Below, in pieces: positions 7,831 to 18,972 of a stretch of DNA of 64,000 nt. The stretch covers positions 224,224-288,223 of the forward strand of contig PASF01000002.1 in NCBI GenBank assembly GCA_002711845.1, in the 5' to 3' direction. The DNA comes from Gammaproteobacteria bacterium (GTDB taxonomy: Bacteria > Pseudomonadota > Gammaproteobacteria > Pseudomonadales > Pseudohongiellaceae). The notes beneath the pieces are model-generated. The model was not told where the DNA came from and did not search any database. It saw only the letters and a list, made by a program, of their open reading frames with translations. The position numbers were made by a program, and so were the translations under genes. Position 1 is the first letter of the stretch; every line of letters starts with the position of its first letter.

Positions 7831-9357
7831 ATGAGTGAGCCCGTCGTAGCGGATAACAAGCCCGTCAAAAAGTCGCTGACTAAAGGGGAGACCTATTTCT
7901 TCTGTGCCTGTGGCCGCTCCGGTGACCAGCCCTTTTGCGACGGTTCCCACAAAGGTACGGGTATGACGCCCCAAAAGTTCACCGCAGACGACAGCGGCGA
8001 TGTCTATCTGTGCCAGTGCAAGCACACCAGCAATCCGCCGTATTGCGATGGCACCCACAAACGCTTCAGTGACGATCAGGTAGGCAAGGCATCGAAAGAC
8101 GACGACAGTGTTATTGCCAAATCGACCCAGGAAGAACCCACGCTGTCGTTCATTCAGCAATTGGCAAAAGAAGGCCTGTCGACACTGGGCAAGCACGGTC
8201 CGATGACGGCCATGGGGGTGCCGCGGCACACGCTGCCGCACTGGGATGATATCCAGATCATGATGGCACAGCTGGCCAGCAAACCCTTGATGGATGATGC
8301 CGAGGTGGCGACACAACTGGTTATCGGTCCGGAAGCCAGGAAGCCACTGGTGCTGTCAATGCCGCTGTTTGTCTCTGACATGAGTTTTGGGGCGTTGTCC
8401 GAAGAAGCCAAGATTGCGCTGGCCAAAGGGGCTGAGCTGGCAGGCACGGGTATCTGCTCCGGTGAGGGCGGCATGCTGCCGGAAGAGCAGGCGGCAAACT
8501 CCCGGTATTTCTTTGAGCTGGGCAGTGCCGGATTCGGCTACCGCGAAGAGTTGCTGACCAAGGTGCAGGCGTTCCACTTCAAGGGTGGCCAGGGTGCCAA
8601 GACCGGGACCGGTGGTCATCTGCCGGGCAGCAAGAACAAAGGCAAGATATCCGAAGTGCGGGGCATTCCCGAAGGAGAGGACGCCATTTCGCCCCCGACA
8701 TTCCGAGACCTGTCGTCAATTGCTCACTTCAAGAGCTTTGCCGGTCATGTGCGCGAACTGACTGGCGGTATTCCGGTGGGGTTCAAGCTCAGTGCCAATC
8801 ACATTGAGCGCGATATTCAGTTCGCGCTGGATGCCGGCGCCGACTACATTATTCTGGATGGGCGGGGCGGCGGCACCGGTGCAGCGCCGGAAATGTTTCG
8901 CGACCATATCAGTGTGCCGACGATTCCGGCGCTGGCGCGGGCGCGGCATTACATGGACAAACAGAATGCCAGTGGTCGAGTGACACTCATTATTACCGGC
9001 GGCCTGCGCGTGCCTACAGACTTTGTCAAGGCGATGGCGCTGGGCGCCGATGGGGTTGCCGTGGCCAACAGTGCCATGCAGGCCATCGGTTGCATGGGCG
9101 CAAGAATATGCAATACCAATAACTGCCCGGCAGGCATCGCCACGCAGCGTCCGGAGTTGCGTCAGCGGCTGGATGTTGATGATGCCTCGGTGCGACTGAG
9201 AAATTTTCTGCAGTCGTCGGTCGCACTGATGCAGGTCATGGCCCGGGCCTGCGGCCACGATGCGTTGAGCAAGCTCAATCATGATGATCTGGCGACCTGG
9301 AAGCGTGACATGGCGGATCTGTCTGGTGTACGTTACGCCGGGTTCGTACAACATTAA
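7831..9357 (+). CDS. CDGSH iron-sulfur / FMN glutamate synthase-like fusion protein
   Basis: 508 residues from the ATG at 7831, preceded by AGAGG. Residues about 20-75 hold two CDGSH-type modules, FCACGRSGDQPFCDGSHKG and YLCQCKHTSNPPYCDGTHK, each able to bind a [2Fe-2S] cluster through three Cys and one His. From about 110 onward the protein is a GltB-like FMN domain: SFGALSEEAK, GEGGMLPEEQ, KTGTGGHLPG, then GGGTGAAP and an Fe-S loop CMGARICNTNNC. Family knowledge: such proteins are FMN oxidoreductases of the glutamate synthase superfamily whose substrate is mostly unknown; there is no amidotransferase domain. A VOC gene follows after 20 bases. Confidence 0.88.
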   Translation: MSEPVVADNKPVKKSLTKGETYFFCACGRSGDQPFCDGSHKGTGMTPQKFTADDSGDVYLCQCKHTSNPPYCDGTHKRFSDDQVGKASKDDDSVIAKSTQEEPTLSFIQQLAKEGLSTLGKHGPMTAMGVPRHTLPHWDDIQIMMAQLASKPLMDDAEVATQLVIGPEARKPLVLSMPLFVSDMSFGALSEEAKIALAKGAELAGTGICSGEGGMLPEEQAANSRYFFELGSAGFGYREELLTKVQAFHFKGGQGAKTGTGGHLPGSKNKGKISEVRGIPEGEDAISPPTFRDLSSIAHFKSFAGHVRELTGGIPVGFKLSANHIERDIQFALDAGADYIILDGRGGGTGAAPEMFRDHISVPTIPALARARHYMDKQNASGRVTLIITGGLRVPTDFVKAMALGADGVAVANSAMQAIGCMGARICNTNNCPAGIATQRPELRQRLDVDDASVRLRNFLQSSVALMQVMARACGHDALSKLNHDDLATWKRDMADLSGVRYAGFVQH

Positions 9358-9377
9358 AAACAACGAGGAGAATGGCA

Positions 9378-9758
9378 ATGTTCAGCCACATCATGCTGGG
9401 AGCGAATGACATAGACGCGTCAAAACAGTTTTACGACGCCACGCTGGGCGCGCTGGGCATCAATCCGGGGACGGTGGATGCCAAGGGTCGATGCTTCTAT
9501 CGTACCAAGGCCGGTGTCTTTGCGCTGAGCAAGCCGATAGACGGTGAGCCCGCCTGTAATGGTAACGGCAGCACTGTCGGTTTTGCGGCGGAAAGCCCGG
9601 AGGCGGCTGACGCCTGGCACAAGGCGGGGCTGGCTAACGGCGGCGTGGCCTGTGAAGACCCGCCCGGTGTGCGTGAAGGCCCCGGCGTCAAACTCTACCT
9701 GGCCTACCTGCGCGACCCGGCAGGCAACAAGATCTGCGCCTTGCACCGGGTCGCGTAG
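9378..9758 (+). CDS. VOC superfamily (glyoxalase/dioxygenase-like) protein
   Basis: 126 residues from the ATG at 9378, chosen because GAGGAG at 9365-9370 is seven bases away; the ATG at 9372 is too close. The first half starts MFSHIMLGANDID and the second ends YLRDPAGNKICALH, the two beta-alpha-beta modules of vicinal oxygen chelate proteins. His4 and the late Tyr/Glu positions are candidates for metal ligands, but the set is not clearly complete. Lies 20 bases downstream of the CDGSH fusion and is probably co-transcribed. Reaction unknown. Confidence 0.85.
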   Translation: MFSHIMLGANDIDASKQFYDATLGALGINPGTVDAKGRCFYRTKAGVFALSKPIDGEPACNGNGSTVGFAAESPEAADAWHKAGLANGGVACEDPPGVREGPGVKLYLAYLRDPAGNKICALHRVA

Positions 9759-9778
9759 CGAGCAGAAAGGCCATAGGC

Positions 9779-11434
9779 TCAGGGCGTCGGCGTCGGTGTT
9801 ATCACTTCGTTACCTTCCGCTGCCGCGTCCTCTGAGGTTTCTGCCGCGTCATCGTCACTGTCTTCGCCTCTTCTCTCCAGCGCCTCGGTGTGGCGCAGGA
9901 AATCCGCCTGGTCGCCATAGTAGTCGTCCACCGCATGCTCGGACGATACCGGACTCAGGTAGTGCGTTTCGGTCAGACCTTCTTCGCGCATCGCCAGGCC
10001 GGTCAGGCAGGCCTTGATCACGTGGGCGCTGTTCAGCGTGGTCATATAGGTCGGATCAAGGTAGGGGTGCAGCTCCACCAGTTCAAAGCCGATGACATTG
10101 GCTTCCGCGCACAGGCGGCGCACGATGGTGATCGACTCGCGCATATCCAGGCCGCCGGATACCGGCGTGCCGGTTGCCACGGCAAAGGCCGGATCGATGA
10201 CATCGATATCAAATGAAATATAGAGTTTGCGGCCTTCTTCGCTGGCCTCCTTCACAACACGGTCCAGGGTCGCTTCCCAGCCACGCTGTTCGATTTCCGC
10301 CATGGTGTGATAACGCATGCCGTTCTCGCGCATCCATTTGAACGCTGCCTCATCAGGGCCACTGGAGCGCAGACCCACCTGGATGTAATCCTGGATACGC
10401 ACATGGCCCTCATTGAGCAGACGGTATACCGGGGCGCCGTGACTGATCAGGTGCGGGCTGCCCCACCAGGCGTCGTAGTGCGAATCAAAGTGAATGACCG
10501 ACACTTCTTCTTTGCCATAAACGTCAGCCATGGCGGCCACGTTGGGGTAGGACAGGGAATGGTCACCACCGACGATGACCGGGACCGCGCCGGTGTTGCC
10601 GATCTCGCGCACGACTTCCCGGATATGCTGCATGGAGCGCTCGGTGCTGGCGTTGTCAATGGCAATGTCACCGTAGTCGACAATGTTGAGTACGCTGCCG
10701 GGGTTGACCTGTACGTACTGATCACTGCCGCCCAGCGCCCGGCCACGAACACGCATGTCCGTGGTGGCCTGAGCGCCCGAGTCGCGCCAGCCCGAACCCA
10801 TGTTCAGGGGGGCACCAACAATCGCCACATCAACCTCTGCTGCCACCAGGTCTTCCGGCGTCAGCGCCAGCGGGAAACCACCAAATGTGGGTGGCCCGCC
10901 ACCGCCGTTGTAGCGACCCAGCGATATTGTGCCGGCTTCACGTTCCGGGTCCATCGATGCCGGCCTGCGCAGACGCCAGGCATTAAAAATGGGGGAGTCG
11001 GTGTTCAGGGCAATGTTGGGTGCATCCCGGCCTTCGGTGTAGCGTTGGGCGCTGACCACACTCTGCATGGCTTCAACCCAGGTCAGAATATGCTCGGGGG
11101 TGTTTTCTTCCAGGTATTCAACCGTTTTTTCCAGATCCCCGCGGAAGCGCCCCGCATCGCCGCTTTGCAGAAACGCTATCTGCTCTTCGCTGAGCAGCGC
11201 GAGCTTGTCGGAAACGCTGTCCGGCAGCTCGATGCCGGGCCGGTCTTCCTCGCGTGGATCTTCGGTGTCAAAGGGGTAAGGGTTGGTGCCGGTCACGTGT
11301 TCGGGTTCGTCGGCTGCCGATTGCGGCTGCGCAGCCAGGTGTGTGCTGGCACCAAAACCGGCCAGCATCACGGCGGCGGCAAGCGGTAACAGTCTGGCGG
11401 AGATCAAGGTCTTGGGTGTCGGAATTTTCATCAT
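9779..11434 (-). CDS. Exported ureohydrolase (agmatinase/arginase family), catalytically complete
   Basis: 551 residues from the ATG at 11434, whose first 35 residues form a signal peptide ending near THLAAQ. After a roughly 130-residue N-terminal extension comes a ureohydrolase domain with every Mn ligand motif: GGDHSLSYP, HFDSHYDAW and SFDIDVIDPA, plus GTPVSGGL. The family hydrolyses guanidino compounds to urea, in most cases in the cytoplasm, so export is unusual. An acidic, low-complexity tail rich in Glu, Asp and Ala follows residue 520. The gene begins 64 bases after the related gene 11499-12926 and is probably co-transcribed. Substrate (agmatine, guanidinobutyrate or other) cannot be told. 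Confidence 0.85.
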   Translation of the reverse strand: MMKIPTPKTLISARLLPLAAAVMLAGFGASTHLAAQPQSAADEPEHVTGTNPYPFDTEDPREEDRPGIELPDSVSDKLALLSEEQIAFLQSGDAGRFRGDLEKTVEYLEENTPEHILTWVEAMQSVVSAQRYTEGRDAPNIALNTDSPIFNAWRLRRPASMDPEREAGTISLGRYNGGGGPPTFGGFPLALTPEDLVAAEVDVAIVGAPLNMGSGWRDSGAQATTDMRVRGRALGGSDQYVQVNPGSVLNIVDYGDIAIDNASTERSMQHIREVVREIGNTGAVPVIVGGDHSLSYPNVAAMADVYGKEEVSVIHFDSHYDAWWGSPHLISHGAPVYRLLNEGHVRIQDYIQVGLRSSGPDEAAFKWMRENGMRYHTMAEIEQRGWEATLDRVVKEASEEGRKLYISFDIDVIDPAFAVATGTPVSGGLDMRESITIVRRLCAEANVIGFELVELHPYLDPTYMTTLNSAHVIKACLTGLAMREEGLTETHYLSPVSSEHAVDDYYGDQADFLRHTEALERRGEDSDDDAAETSEDAAAEGNEVITPTPTP

Positions 11435-11498
11435 ACGTTTTCCAGTCGTCAGTGCAGGTTTCAGGTCGCCATTTAAATCGCAGCGGTGGTTCATGGGC

Positions 11499-12926
11499 TC
11501 AGTCCTGGCCGTGATCGAGCGCCAGCGGGTGAATCGCGTCGGGTGCGAAGCCCGCTTTGCGCGATGCCATGCCCACCAGGCAGGCATTGAGCACGGCGTT
11601 AGAGTTCAGGGCAGACAGCCGCGACCAGTCCAGCGCGGGCGCCATGTCGGTTATTTCGAAGCCGACAATCTCTCTGGCTGCGCACAGGTAACGAACGGTT
11701 GATGTCACATCGTGGATGCTCAGGCCGTTGGCGGATACCCGTCCGGCAGCAATCATGTCACCAGGGTCAATGACGCTGACATCAATGGAGACGAACAGCT
11801 GTTCAGGCAGTGCATCAAGTTCAGCGACGACCCGGTCCATGACGGCGCTATAACCGCTGCGGTTGACTTCGGCCATGGTGTGATAGCGAACGCCATTGTC
11901 TTGCAGCCACTGCAGTGTGGTCTCCGTGGCCGCGTCGCCCCGCAGCCCGACGGTGATCAGCTCGGCGCCGTCAATGATGCCTTCGTCCAGCAGCATGAAC
12001 AGCGCCTGATCGTCGGAGATGGTGTGCACGGCATCGCGCCGGGCATCAGGGTGCGCGCTAAAGTGTACCAGTCCGAAACTGCCATTGCCGTGGGTCTGGG
12101 CAACACCTTTGACTGCTGGGTACAGTATTGAGGTGTCGCCACCGACCATCATGGGTGTCGCGCTGGTGCCGGCCGTTTCGGCGACCATGGCAGTGACATG
12201 CGCCACGGAGCGTTCAATGCTCATGTTATCAACACGGAAGTCGCCGTAGTCGACAACGGTCAGTACCTTCATCGGATCGACCAGCGTCTGGATGTCCAGC
12301 TCGGCGATGGTGTCCAGCGAGCGCATGACATTGGGGCCGGCTTCCGCGTTGCGGCGGCCACTGCTCATGTCACTGGGAATGCCGACGATGGCAACATCCA
12401 CATTGCCCGCCGTCAGGTCTTCGGGCCACACTGCCACCGGTGCGCCGGCAAACGTGGGGATGCCGGATTCGGGGAACATGTAACGGTGCACACTGAAGGG
12501 GCCGGGTTCGCGTTTGTCGTCGCGCAGAATGGCGGGCAATAGGACACCACTGTTAAAACTGTTTGCCGTCAAATTCAGCGGCATGGCGCCCATGTCCCGA
12601 CTCGGGTCGTAGCCCATTTCCCCGGCAACGGCCAGCAGGTCTGTGATCAGTGACTGGATGCTGGCTGCATCACGATTGGCCAGTTCCAGCTCCATCTGCC
12701 GTGCCGGCATGAAGGGCAGGAAACTGCCGTTTACAACAAAATTTCGTTCGCCCGAAGGCAGACTGCTCAGCTTGTCGCTGAGCTCATCCGGCAGCTCCCA
12801 GTTCTCGGCACCTGTTGCCAGTGTCGAGCACAGCAGCGCGCAGGCGGCCAGTGTGGAGCGTAAGGGGAGGCGTCGGGATGGGCGAGATGTGGTGATGGTG
12901 TCTGGCGTACTTATCGTACTGGACAT
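11499..12926 (-). CDS. Exported ureohydrolase paralogue with degenerate metal site
   Basis: 475 residues with a signal-like N-terminus (basic region then LPLRSTLAACALLCSTLATGA). Its architecture matches the downstream paralogue, including the N-terminal extension and the MKVLTVVDYGDF segment. The catalytic motifs are altered: GGDTS replaces GGDHS, HFSAHPD replaces HFDSHYD, and SIDVSVIDP replaces SFDIDVIDP. Three of the six metal-binding residues are therefore changed (His to Thr, Asp to Ser, Asp to Ser). I infer a pseudoenzyme that may partner or regulate the intact copy. The reading frame is otherwise undamaged, so it is not a decaying gene. Confidence 0.85.
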   Translation of the reverse strand: MSSTISTPDTITTSRPSRRLPLRSTLAACALLCSTLATGAENWELPDELSDKLSSLPSGERNFVVNGSFLPFMPARQMELELANRDAASIQSLITDLLAVAGEMGYDPSRDMGAMPLNLTANSFNSGVLLPAILRDDKREPGPFSVHRYMFPESGIPTFAGAPVAVWPEDLTAGNVDVAIVGIPSDMSSGRRNAEAGPNVMRSLDTIAELDIQTLVDPMKVLTVVDYGDFRVDNMSIERSVAHVTAMVAETAGTSATPMMVGGDTSILYPAVKGVAQTHGNGSFGLVHFSAHPDARRDAVHTISDDQALFMLLDEGIIDGAELITVGLRGDAATETTLQWLQDNGVRYHTMAEVNRSGYSAVMDRVVAELDALPEQLFVSIDVSVIDPGDMIAAGRVSANGLSIHDVTSTVRYLCAAREIVGFEITDMAPALDWSRLSALNSNAVLNACLVGMASRKAGFAPDAIHPLALDHGQD

Positions 12927-13236
12927 GCGGCGTTGCTCCTGACCTGTTCAATTTGCAGATAATTGGATTAAGCAATATGGGTGCCATTGGCAGAGAGTCG
13001 TCGGTACAGTGACGAGTGTCTGATGATGACCCTTTATATATCAGGGGTTGCCGGGGTTCGATGCGTCAAACAACTGGGGTGGGGGTGCCCGTTATGCGAG
13101 GTTCGTGGTCAGGGCTGTGCTGGGGCGTTGCTGAAGGCGGTGCACTGTTGCAGGGCAGTGGGAGAGAGTATGACGCAAGCCATCTGCGCCGGAGCCGGTG
13201 CTAAACGCCGGTTCCGGAGCAGGTGGTGCGTAGGGG
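12927..13236. other. Intergenic region between the ureohydrolase pair and katG
   Basis: About 310 bases. It should hold the promoter of the ureohydrolase pair (minus strand) and the 3' end of katG. No convincing gene, repeat or terminator hairpin was seen. Short open frames on the plus strand are Cys/Arg-rich and lack a ribosome site. Confidence 0.5.
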
Positions 13237-15501
<2,265 letters not shown>

Positions 15502-15571
15502 TCATCGTTTTGCCTTGTCGGAAGACTATACATCAGGTCCAATGACACGGTGAATGTTGTTTTATCAACCG

Positions 15572-15596
15572 GCACGATAGATATTTTCTATCGTGC
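15572..15596 (-). promoter_or_regulatory. OxyR-type operator upstream of katG
   Basis: A perfect 10-base inverted repeat, GCACGATAGA then five bases then TCTATCGTGC. It contains ATAG-N7-CTAT (15577-15580 and 15588-15591), the OxyR half-site pair. It sits about 107 bases upstream of the katG start and about 60 from a TATAGT hexamer, matching activator placement at OxyR promoters. It is also 70 bases upstream of the divergent amidotransferase gene, which it could affect. Confidence 0.7.
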
Positions 15597-15667
15597 AACT
15601 TGGCCGGTCACAGGCTGTCCAGGTCTGATCTCGCCCGACACTTAATTCTGAAGAGCTTTGCAGATTT

Positions 15668-16387
15668 ATGAAAATTGCCATCCTTGACGCTGATATCCTG
15701 CACGACAGCCTGCGACCTGATTATGGCAGTTATGGCCTGATGTTTGAGCATTTGCTGGGGCCGGCGACAGGCGGCTGGCAGCTGTCGGTCCATCACGTCA
15801 TAGATGGTCAGTACCCGGAGGACCCGCAGCAGTACGACGGGTTTCTCATTACCGGCAGCAAACATGACAGTTTTGCTGATGATCAATGGATTGTGGCGCT
15901 TCGGCAGTATGCGCGAACACTGTTCCGGCAGGGCAAGCCAATGGTGGGCGTGTGTTTTGGTCACCAGTTGCTGGCACATGCTCTGGGTGGTCGCGCCGGC
16001 CGCTCCGACGCGGGCTGGGGCCTGGGTGTCATGCAATACCGTGTGCAGCAACAGCCGGCATTTGTTGGTGATCGCAAGACTGTGAACCTGATCGCCAGTC
16101 ATCGCGACCAGGTGCTGGCGCTGCCCGAAGGGGCGCAGCGCCTGCTAAGCAATGACTTCTGCCCGAATGCGGCCTTCTACATACCGGGCAAGGTATTGGC
16201 GATTCAGGGGCATCCCGAATTCAGTGTTGACTACGCCAGGGCGTTGCTGCATGTGCGTGCCGGGCAATGGTCGACGGAAATGCTGGCGCAGGTCGAATCC
16301 AGTTTCTCTGTGCCGCACGATGGGTCACTGGTTGGACAATGGATAAAACGTTTTCTGGAACAAAACAAAAATAACCACGAGGATTGA
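15668..16387 (+). CDS. Class I glutamine amidotransferase-like protein
   Basis: 239 residues. Contains the nucleophile elbow GVCFGHQLLAHALGG (Cys about 97), the His-Glu pair in IQGHPEF, and an early FLITGSKHDSF oxyanion strand, so the Cys-His-Glu triad is complete. Stand-alone relatives of the GMP synthase amidotransferase domain include gamma-glutamyl hydrolases of polyamine or amino-acid adducts, so the substrate is uncertain. No signal peptide. Divergent from katG and followed after four bases by a cyclase-family gene, with which it may be co-transcribed. Confidence 0.85.
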   Translation: MKIAILDADILHDSLRPDYGSYGLMFEHLLGPATGGWQLSVHHVIDGQYPEDPQQYDGFLITGSKHDSFADDQWIVALRQYARTLFRQGKPMVGVCFGHQLLAHALGGRAGRSDAGWGLGVMQYRVQQQPAFVGDRKTVNLIASHRDQVLALPEGAQRLLSNDFCPNAAFYIPGKVLAIQGHPEFSVDYARALLHVRAGQWSTEMLAQVESSFSVPHDGSLVGQWIKRFLEQNKNNHED

Positions 16388-16391
16388 GACC

Positions 16392-17330
16392 ATGCCTGAT
16401 AACCTGAAGCATCTGCTTTTCATACTGATTGTCGCCGGCGGTAGTGCAGGGCTGGCCTCCGCGCAGGACTGGGTGCCGTCACGATTCGGTGCCGACGACC
16501 GTATTGGCGCCGCCAACAATCTGAGCCGGGAGGCAGTGTTGGCGGCGGCCAGCCTGATCCAGACTGGCCAGGTCTATTCGCTGGGCATAGATACCGAGGA
16601 AGGCGCGCCAGCATACGGTGGACGCACCTATGACATCGACATTATTGCGTCCGGTGCCAACGTGCCCGTGGGCGCTGATGTGGTTACCTCGAACGATGAA
16701 CGGGTCACCACCAGTTTTGGTATCGGTTCCCAGATAGATGGCCTTGGGCATCTGGGGATTGGCAATCAGTACTACAACGGCCTGACCGCCGCCGAGATTG
16801 TCCGGGACACCGGGCTGGCGGAGCTGGGCACCCACGATATTCCGCCGATCGTGACGCGTGGGGTGCTGCTGGACATGACCCGGCACTTCGGGGTGGATAT
16901 GGTGAGTGAAGGCACTGCCTTCAATCGCGCCGAAATCGATGCGGCAGCCAGCGCGCAGGGGCTACAGATTCAACGCGGTGATGTGGTGTTGTTCCACACC
17001 GGCTGGTTGCAATTACTGGGCGTCGACAATCAGCGTTATATTTCCAGCCAGCCGGGTTTGGGCGTGGAAGGGGCCGAGTACCTGGCAGAGCTTGGCGTGG
17101 TCGCAATAGGCGCAGACACACCGGCCCTGGAAGTGATACCGTTCGAAAACCCGCAACGGGTTTTTGCGGTACACCAGACCTTGCTGGCCAAACAGGGTGT
17201 TTACATTCTGGAGAGCATGAACACCGCAGCGCTGGCAGCCGATGGGGTGCAAGCGTTCATGTTTGTACTGGGCCAGCCGAAATTCAAAGGCGCAGTCCAG
17301 GTCGTGGTAAATCCGATTGCGATCAGGTAA
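16392..17330 (+). CDS. Exported cyclase/kynurenine formamidase-like protein
   Basis: 312 residues with a signal peptide of about 20 residues ending LASAQD. The remainder fits the cyclase family (PF04199 type), with GSQIDGLGHLGIG standing where the metal-binding HxGTHxDxxxH motif lies; here the first His is absent and Asp and His remain. Later, GDVVLFHTGW and HQTLLAKQGVYILE are typical of the fold. These enzymes hydrolyse N-formyl or cyclic amides such as N-formylkynurenine; the substrate here is unknown. The gene lies 17 bases before yghU on the same strand. Confidence 0.82.
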   Translation: MPDNLKHLLFILIVAGGSAGLASAQDWVPSRFGADDRIGAANNLSREAVLAAASLIQTGQVYSLGIDTEEGAPAYGGRTYDIDIIASGANVPVGADVVTSNDERVTTSFGIGSQIDGLGHLGIGNQYYNGLTAAEIVRDTGLAELGTHDIPPIVTRGVLLDMTRHFGVDMVSEGTAFNRAEIDAAASAQGLQIQRGDVVLFHTGWLQLLGVDNQRYISSQPGLGVEGAEYLAELGVVAIGADTPALEVIPFENPQRVFAVHQTLLAKQGVYILESMNTAALAADGVQAFMFVLGQPKFKGAVQVVVNPIAIR

Positions 17331-17347
17331 GGCCAAGAGGAGTATGC

Positions 17348-18223
17348 ATGAGCGACAAAAAGTACACGCCGCCAAAAGTATGGAACCCTGAAGAAGCCAG
17401 CGGCGGCAGATTTGCCAGTATCAACCGGCCGGTTGCCGGGCCAACGCACGACAAACCACTGCCCGTGGGCGAGCATCCGATTCAACTGTATTCGCTGGCG
17501 ACACCCAACGGCGTCAAGGTTACCATTTTGCTGGAAGAATTGCTGGCAGCGGGACACAAAGGCGCCGAGTATGACGCGTACCTGATCAATATCATGGGCG
17601 GTGACCAGTTCGGCAGTGGTTTTGTAGACATCAACCCGAACTCGAAAATACCGGCCATGGTTGATCAAAGTGTGACACCGTCGGTACGTATTTTTGAGTC
17701 CGGCGCCATGTTGCTGTACCTGGCCGAAAAGTTTGACGCATTTATTCCCCGAGATAATGCCGGGCGTGCCGAATGTCTGTCGTGGCTGTTCTGGCAGATG
17801 GGCAGTGCGCCTTTCCTGGGCGGCGGGTTTGGTCACTTCTATGCGTATGCGCCGGAAAAATACGAGTATGCGATCAATCGTTATACGATGGAGGTAAAGC
17901 GACAGCTGGATGTGCTGGACCGCCAGTTGGCGGAATCCCGCTTTATCGCGGGCGATGACTATACCATTGCCGATATGGCGATATGGCCCTGGTACGGGGC
18001 ACTGGTCAATAACAAAGTTTACGATGCTGCGGAGTTTCTGGCCACGCACACCTATACCCATGTCGTTCGGTGGACTCGGGAGATAGAACAAAGACCGGCA
18101 GTGCAGCGCGGAAGAATGGTGAACCGGTCCTGGGGCGACTTGCATGAGCAATTGCGCGAGAGGCATGACGCTTCCGATTTCGACCATCGCACCCAGGATA
18201 AACTCAGTTCGAACGGCAGTTAG
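17348..18223 (+). CDS. yghU: Glutathione S-transferase YghU type (GSH-dependent disulfide oxidoreductase)
   Basis: 291 residues, near-collinear with E. coli YghU by eye: NINRPV-like SINRPVAGPTHDKPLPVGEHP, LYSLATPNGVKVTI, NPNSKIPA, then PFLGGGFGHFYAYAP and the C-terminal RGRMVNR and HDASDF. Family knowledge: YghU binds two glutathiones and reduces disulfide-bonded substrates, with modest peroxidase activity. An AGAGGAG ribosome site precedes the ATG. Cytoplasmic. Its 3' end overlaps that of the frameshifted membrane protein gene by four bases. Confidence 0.95.
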   Translation: MSDKKYTPPKVWNPEEASGGRFASINRPVAGPTHDKPLPVGEHPIQLYSLATPNGVKVTILLEELLAAGHKGAEYDAYLINIMGGDQFGSGFVDINPNSKIPAMVDQSVTPSVRIFESGAMLLYLAEKFDAFIPRDNAGRAECLSWLFWQMGSAPFLGGGFGHFYAYAPEKYEYAINRYTMEVKRQLDVLDRQLAESRFIAGDDYTIADMAIWPWYGALVNNKVYDAAEFLATHTYTHVVRWTREIEQRPAVQRGRMVNRSWGDLHEQLRERHDASDFDHRTQDKLSSNGS

Positions 18224-18850
18224 CGTGTATTCACCGAGATTGGCGGTAGCGCTGCCGTAAACAGTGCTACCGTGCCACTCATCTGCAGTGTCTCTTCCCA
18301 CAGCTGGCTGCGGTCCTGGGGAAGTGGCACGATGGATTTGTCAAAAAACCAGGATGCCATGTAGAGCAGCACGCCCGCCCCGGTCAGCACGCTGTTGGGT
18401 GTGCACAATATGTGCAGCTTTTTTTGCCACAACGACTGGCGATGACCAGCCACCCGGGCAAGCAGCCATAGCCACACCGCGACACCGGTCAATCGGATGA
18501 GATTCTCTGCGTACGCCCAGCCTGCCTGTGAGCCCAGCTTGTCGATATCCAGTTCGCGTATCATGATGGACAGACACAGCATTGCCGATCTGATGGCAGA
18601 GCCGGTCAGTCGTGGCAGTGGCCGGCAGGCGACTTGATTGCAGTGTGTGCTGCAGTGTGGCCAGTATCAGAAACAGTACCTGGATGTTTTCTATCAGGCG
18701 ATTTTCAAAGGTGACCGTGGTGTCCTGGTACCACAGACGGTTGGCTACCAGGGCGCAGATCAGGGCAATGGCAGCTGCCAGTGCCAGCAGGGGGGCGCTT
18801 CTGTTCAGCGCCTGCGAGATGGGTCTGCTGTTGGAATTGGTCAAAATTAT
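18220..18850 (-). pseudogene. Frameshifted multi-helix membrane protein gene
   Basis: Two minus-strand frames together make one plausible protein. The 5' part (to about 18615) reads RSAPLLALAAAIALICAL, then RLIENIQVLFLILATLQHTL; the 3' part reads SAMLCLSIMIRELDIDKLG, then a second pair of helices and FDKSIVP, ending at 18220. The frame change falls near 18605-18625, in the GCCACGACTGACC region. The ENIQ start, RELDIDKL loop and SWFFDK-LWEETL end resemble a family of small inner-membrane proteins of unknown function. A sequencing error cannot be excluded. The start codon is uncertain; a TTG at 18844 is one candidate. Confidence 0.6.
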
Positions 18851-18972
18851 TGTGTTTTCTATCAGTATTGTTTGTGGCCAAGAATACCAATACCGCCCGG
18901 GTAATGGTAGCCGCGGCTGGCCGGTGGTCTGAAAGTGCACTAGAATGAGGCCCCCCGAGCGAGCGAGCCGCC

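Noticed and set aside
10307-11389. 360-codon open frame on the plus strand
   Set aside because: Antisense to the ureohydrolase gene; no family motifs, composition typical of a shadow frame.
17201-18301. 366-codon minus-strand frame
   Set aside because: Opposite to yghU and the cyclase gene, both certain.
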